Under the pieces are notes generated by a model. The model worked only from the letters and a program-made list of their open reading frames with translations. It was not told the origin of the DNA and ran no database searches. Below are positions 59,460 through 64,000 of a stretch of 64,000 nucleotides of DNA, piece by piece (the first letter of the stretch is position 1; each line of letters starts with the position of its first letter). Source of the DNA: Antedon mediterranea (Eukaryota; Echinodermata; Crinoidea; Comatulida; Antedonidae); NCBI RefSeq assembly GCF_964355755.1, contig NC_092670.1, positions 32,847,795-32,911,794 of the forward strand, read 5' to 3'. Position numbers and translations under genes: made by a program.

Positions 59460-60430
59460 TGTATTATCTTTTTTTTTTATTTATTTGTTTTTATTTCGAC
59501 CGCGATTTTTGTCTGAAAATACAGACTTGTGAAACACGTATAGAAATCGATTTGCAGACCGCAAACATACGATAAGAATGACGTAGGTTATCATACCGTA
59601 TTTGGCTATATGGGGCGGGCGGTATGTAAATATGGATTTCGAATCAACCAATGATCATTTTGTTTCAAAATGAAAGAGATCGAGTACGTAGGCCTACCAG
59701 TGCTTAATGTACGATCGAGACTGTTGAAATATAAAATAGTAATGCCAAGTTGTTTTGTTTATTAATTGTTTAGTCCTTGGCCTAGGCCTCTTTCGTAGGT
59801 CCTACTCAACTCGCACGTATGACCTGCCAAATAAAACGCCAATGAAGTAGGCCTACATACCACCGGCACACAACAGGGCTACACCACCACACAGAACAGG
59901 ACAGGGTCTCGGTGGGAATTAAATCAAAATTATCTCCGCGTAATAAATGATCCATTCAATGTTTGATTTGCGGAGAAGCTAGCCTATTATATACCAAGAC
60001 GAGTTTTCATGTTTCAAAGATCCCATCAAATGTTTACCAGACTACTAGTACTGTACTAGGCATATAAAATAATTTCTAGCCTTCAGAACTTTCATAAATG
60101 TACCAAAGTACACATTGTCTAAACGTAATATAGCGCATGCGCATCATCTTAGTTGTTGAGTCTTTAAAATTCAGAAATATGAATATTTACACGGTGTACG
60201 AGTGAGTAGCCAATCGCATGCAGCTGAAACTAGTCAACCGGATAATCGTATGCACCAAGAATTCTTGGTGTCAAACCACGTGACTTGTGCGTGTTTCCCC
60301 AGACGGAGTATCCAAAATCAAGTAGTATACGTATGAAACGCCATCTGTGCCAACATATTTATCTTTTAACTAATATTAAGACAAAACTCCGTCTGGAACC
60401 CAGACTAGCCTAAACATGACGCTAACAGTT
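59460..60430. other. Unique interior of the 3.6-kb element
   Basis: A GC-richer, non-repetitive stretch between the two tandem groups, with TAGGCCTA motifs and GCGCATGCGCAT. No frame of interest. It may be host DNA captured by the element or a separate insertion. Confidence 0.35.
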
Positions 60431-60439
60431 TAGAATAAT

Positions 60440-60920
60440 GTACAGTAATTGAATTGTATTAGGGTTCAAGGTTCAAAAGGTCATCTAATTACACTATATA
60501 AAATTTGAAAATAACTCTCAAAACATCAGGTATTTTTAACAAGAATGTATTTAATATAAATATGACCCTAAATATTCAGAATGATGCAATTGAGTTGTAT
60601 ATGGGGTCAAAGTCAAATGTCATCTAATTATGCCATATAAAATATGCTAATTATCTCTCAAAACATCAGGTATGTTTAACAAGAATGTATTTAATATAAA
60701 TATGACCCTAAATATTCAGAAAGATGCAATTGAGTTGTATGGGGTCAAAGTAAAATGTCATCTAATTATGCCATATAAAATATGCTAATTATCTCTCAAA
60801 CATCAGGTATTTTGAACAAGAATGTATTAATAGAAATATACAGCAATATGTTCTTATGATTTGCATTTGATTTGTATTGGGTCAAGATAAAATGTCATTA
60901 TCTTACAATATAAAATACTC
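60440..60920. repeat. Internal tandem repeats, right group
   Basis: Three to four units with ATATGCTAATTATCTCTCAA, AACAAGAATGTATTTAATA, AATATGACCCTAAATATTC and GGGGTCAAAGT at about 130-140-bp spacing, in the same orientation as the left group. Confidence 0.85.
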
Positions 60921-62544
60921 TAATTATGAAGTGAATTCATTTCAATTTGTATGATGTACCTATGAACAAATCATATCTATTTTGAAAAGCTCATTTGAGT
61001 TAACTTCAGGGATCAGAGTATTAGGAAATGTGTTTTAATTGTAAGGAATTACATTTATTATTATTATTTGTTTTTTTTTAAATTATAATAGTACACTATG
61101 CTAAAATATGTGACACAAAAACTGTCAATCCTGGCTGGCTGTGTGAAGTGTTTAAACTGAAATTATGGGAAAGTGTGGAAACACCTTTACTTACAAAATT
61201 TGTAGCTGTGAAAATGGAGGTCATCTGGTTCAAACAGTAACCAACCACTTTTTAAACAGTAAAACCTAACCCTAACATTGGGAAAAGTTAAGTTGTACTA
61301 ACCAAAGTGGGCGCAGTAGTGAAAGATGACATATTATGTGTATTAAGAATACAGAGACTATGTGAACTAAAAATCTTTAGAACAAGTGTCTATAGTTTAC
61401 TTTAGTATAAGAACGAGTCCTCTGCTCTCAAATGACACAAATACAGAAAATATAGAGATACATTAAAAAAAAAAGAATATTTCGTAACACTCTAAATTTT
61501 TAAGTTTGAAATGGATGAAAATTTAAAAAATCCAGCCATTAAAAACAAGTGTAGTTTGTATTCATATTTAAATACCCTTAGTGTATGTTAAAATTTATCT
61601 AAACACAAACATTTTAAAGTATCCGTATATATTAGGATTAAGTAACAGTTATATTTATTAATACTTTTATTAGCAAAATGATGCTTCAATCGAGAATTTA
61701 ATGAATACAGTAAGACAGTAAGTCATTGTGATACTTACTAAAGTATACTTTAACAAAACTAGTTCTTTGCAACTGTTGTTGCCTAGTTTAACTGTAGATA
61801 ATTTGATTTAAAAAAAAATTATTGATGATAATTTATAAATTACTAATTATCAGAAAGCTAAGTTTATTGGTCTACTCTGATGTAATTTTACTGAATTCTC
61901 AGTGCAGGGAGAATTGTCCAGAGTATGGCAAAACATCTTAAAAAGTAACTCCATTGACGATCGAGTCTGACCCAAGAATTATTTAGACATTTTTGTGACT
62001 AATGTTTATGAAATGTAAGGTTATAAGCTTCGTAAGCCCCCCGTAGGCCTACTAAAGTAGGTATGCCTAAATGATAAAATTAAATGTCAAAATAAGCTAT
62101 ACTGTATGGTATAAAGTAAATGACCTACTAATCCTATGTAAATTTAGTAGCTATAATATTTATAAATAAACAATTTTTTCAAAATGTTTAAGGTAAAATC
62201 ATTGACCTAGTAATCTCTGGGTGGGAGGGGTGTGGGCGCAGTGTTCAGAAATCAATCTGCTGCAATGTCTGTACTGTATATGCTATGTTTTTAGTAGTAG
62301 TAAGACTATTATGCAAATTGATTTAAAGGATAATTTTATTTTATTATTTTCAATACATTCTTACACCAAATTCTTTATGGTTTAAGAGATAATTGGGATC
62401 AAAGTTGTAAAATGGCAGCCATTTTGATTTTATGCAAATTAGGTAATTTTTAATGGGCAGATCAGGGTAGATTTTGGATATGATAATATCTACATATAGT
62501 TGAGCATGTTTCAGCAAAAAAACAAACTGTTGCAATTTGTTTTA

Positions 62545-63118
62545 CTTAACGCCTATTTTTCATCTATGTTTAGATTTTTTATTATTGTGAAGCTGTTTAA
62601 AGTGTTTACTCGATCGTTGAAAGTTGAAGTTGATTTAAATTAAAGCTTTGTTTTTGAGTTATTTTACAATTTTGTGAATTTTATGTCACAAGGGAGTTCC
62701 TAAAGTATTTCAACCGCTCGAAAACATACGTAAAGGGAGTTAATGACCTAATTTGGTGGCAGCGGTGTTCGACCTAATTTGTTGGCAGCGGTTATTTCTA
62801 TCTACTGTTCGATCGATTTAACTGTGGATTTATCTAAAGTTGTGATATTTTGTGGTAGCAGTGCTTTTTATCTACTGTATTGTGCCATAGATTGGTGGCT
62901 GTTTTAGGATCAACTGTACAGTTATTGATATATTTTGTGGAAACGGTACTTACGATACTGTGATATTTTATGGAAGCCGAGGTGCTACGTTTTGTTTAAT
63001 CGTAAGTACACAAACATTGTCTTAAGAACAGTACATTATTATATTTGGAATAGTAGACTTGTGAACGTCTCGGTAACTACGATTAACTAGTAACAAGACC
63101 CCCATCCAGATTTAAAAT
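62545..63118 (+). mobile_element. Candidate 5' LTR/leader of a Ty3/gypsy-like retrotransposon
   Basis: It precedes the gag-like region on the same strand. At 62751 the phrase ATTTGGTGGCAGCGG has the style of a primer-binding-site region, and degenerate repeats of it follow at about 62779 and 62850. The LTR bounds cannot be set because only one end of the element is in the window. Confidence 0.35.
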
Positions 63119-64000
63119 ATGGCTGATAAACAATCAACAACAAGATCCAGTAGAGAATACAGCGGCGGCGATGAATCTTATTCTGATGTAGAATCGGTCC
63201 AGGCATTACAACCTGAACAGCAGACACAAGAGTCTGGACCAACCAGTGGACATAACCCTACAGGGGCTGACTCATTTTCAAAATATGTTTTGTTGTTGAT
63301 GCAGAAGATGATGGAACACACCCGAGAACGTATTACGTCGGGAAGATATTGAGAAACAAGAACGTTTACGTCAAGAAGATAATGAAAGACGTTGGGAAGA
63401 TATTGAGAAACAAGAACGTTTACGTCAAGAAGATATGGTAAAACATAAAGAAGAAATGGAAAGACAAGAACCTTTACGTAGAGAAGATATGGAGAAACAG
63501 CAAGCAGTACTAGTAATGGCGTTAATGGATAAGATTGCAAAACTTTCTGATAGTGATGATATTGAAAATTAATTATCTTACTACGTTTGAACGAATTTCT
63601 AGCACCTATGAGTGGCGAAAAAACACTGGGTAGTAAAACTGATACCACATTTGACAGGCAAAGCAAGAGCAGCCTATGCATAACTACCAGTGACAGAAAG
63701 TAACCAGTACGACATAGCGAAGAAAGCAATATTACAAAGGTATGACTTAACTGAAGAGACATAAAGGTTTAGGTCAATTAAAAAGAAAAGTGAAGAAATT
63801 TATAGAGAAATGTTTGTTGGGTTGAAAGATTTATTTACAAAGTGGGCTAAGCCTGCTGATATAAGCAAAGATGATTTAGCAGAAATTATTATTTTAGAGC
63901 AATTGATAGATATTATGCCCACAGGGGTACAAATATGGGTTAAAGAACATAAACCAGATTCTGGATTAAATGCTGCGGAATTAGCAGATAATTATTTTCA
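63119..64000 (+). pseudogene. SCAN-like gag region of a Ty3/gypsy-type retrotransposon, frameshifted
   Basis: ATG at 63119 begins a short N-terminal part (MADKQSTTRSSREYS) that stops at 63350-63352. A second frame then carries a charged repeat (EKQERLRQED, twice) and stops near 63570. A later frame, open from about 63790 to the window end, reads like the SCAN domain (EMFVGLKDLF, LEQLIDIMPTG, WVKEHKP). SCAN domains are known to derive from gag of Gmr1-like gypsy elements. At least two frame breaks show it is not functional as read. The 194-residue frame on the other strand (63178-63762) is the antisense of the repeat. Confidence 0.7.

Larger units (their letters stand above)
58934..62543. mobile_element. 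3.6-kb element with about 195-bp inverted termini
   Basis: 58934-59127 and 62349-62543 are inverted copies differing by about one substitution and one A. They start AAACAAATTGCAACAGTTTG and run to GGTGTAAGAATGTATTGAA. The near identity gives the same 61-residue frame on opposite strands, which is not a gene. Between them are tandem repeats of about 130-140 bp and unique sequence; no transposase is recognised. It is a foldback or long-TIR non-autonomous DNA element. Confidence 0.75.

Noticed and set aside
58941-62535. Identical 61-residue frames on opposite strands
   Set aside because: They reflect the inverted termini of one element; the translation has no protein-like features beyond chance.
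63178-63762. 194-residue minus-strand frame
   Set aside because: Antisense of the gag coiled-coil repeat; hydrophobic low-complexity composition and no homology signal.
1-64000. CRISPR arrays, bacterial operons or prophage
   Set aside because: The repeats are satellites without spacer structure, and genes have spliceosomal introns; the window is eukaryotic.

Overview
The window reads as one contiguous piece of an AT-rich animal genome. Genes are split by many GT-AG introns, the intergenic space is full of satellites, SINEs, a LINE, DNA-transposon-like elements and a decayed LTR retrotransposon, and there are no bacterial-type operons. The gene content (PRDM14, an array of C-type lectins, an Ig-domain receptor) and the repeat style suggest a marine invertebrate, most likely a deuterostome such as an echinoderm. 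That placement is inference; I could not run a search.

Layout. 1-842: 3' end of an immunoglobulin-superfamily membrane receptor (+). 0.85-10.7 kb: intergenic, with one likely 5' coding exon (7303-7328), a TA microsatellite and a 216-bp tandem duplication. 10.7-20.5 kb: two satellite arrays of one family in opposite orientation, bounded by a 12-bp inverted repeat and enclosing about 6 kb with a few exon-like pieces. 21.7-29.3 kb: PRDM14 (+), eight recognisable coding exons encoding a PR/SET domain and seven zinc fingers, with a 2.2-kb TIR-bounded element in its last intron. 29.6-58 kb: a tandem array of four C-type lectin genes (-), called A to D here, convergent with PRDM14. All share one plan: signal-peptide exon, two CTLD exons, short basic tail exon. 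A, C and D are intact; B has a nonsense codon. A near-complete CR1-like LINE sits between A and B. 58.9-62.5 kb: an element with about 195-bp inverted termini. 62.5-64 kb: start of a broken Ty3/gypsy-like retrotransposon with a SCAN-like gag.

How it fits together. Each lectin gene after A is preceded by a decayed fragment of the last PRDM14 exon. A further fragment at 33.8 kb is followed by an orphan block resembling lectin D intron 1. The simplest reading is that the duplicated unit was the PRDM14 tail plus its convergent lectin neighbour. Repeated duplication expanded the lectins while the PRDM14 tails decayed as passengers. Lectins B and C are the most recent pair. The ligand-binding motifs differ between copies (EPS-type in A, QPD-type in D, neither in B and C), so the array has diversified. 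Positions of splice sites were derived by hand from reading-frame phase and GT/AG context.
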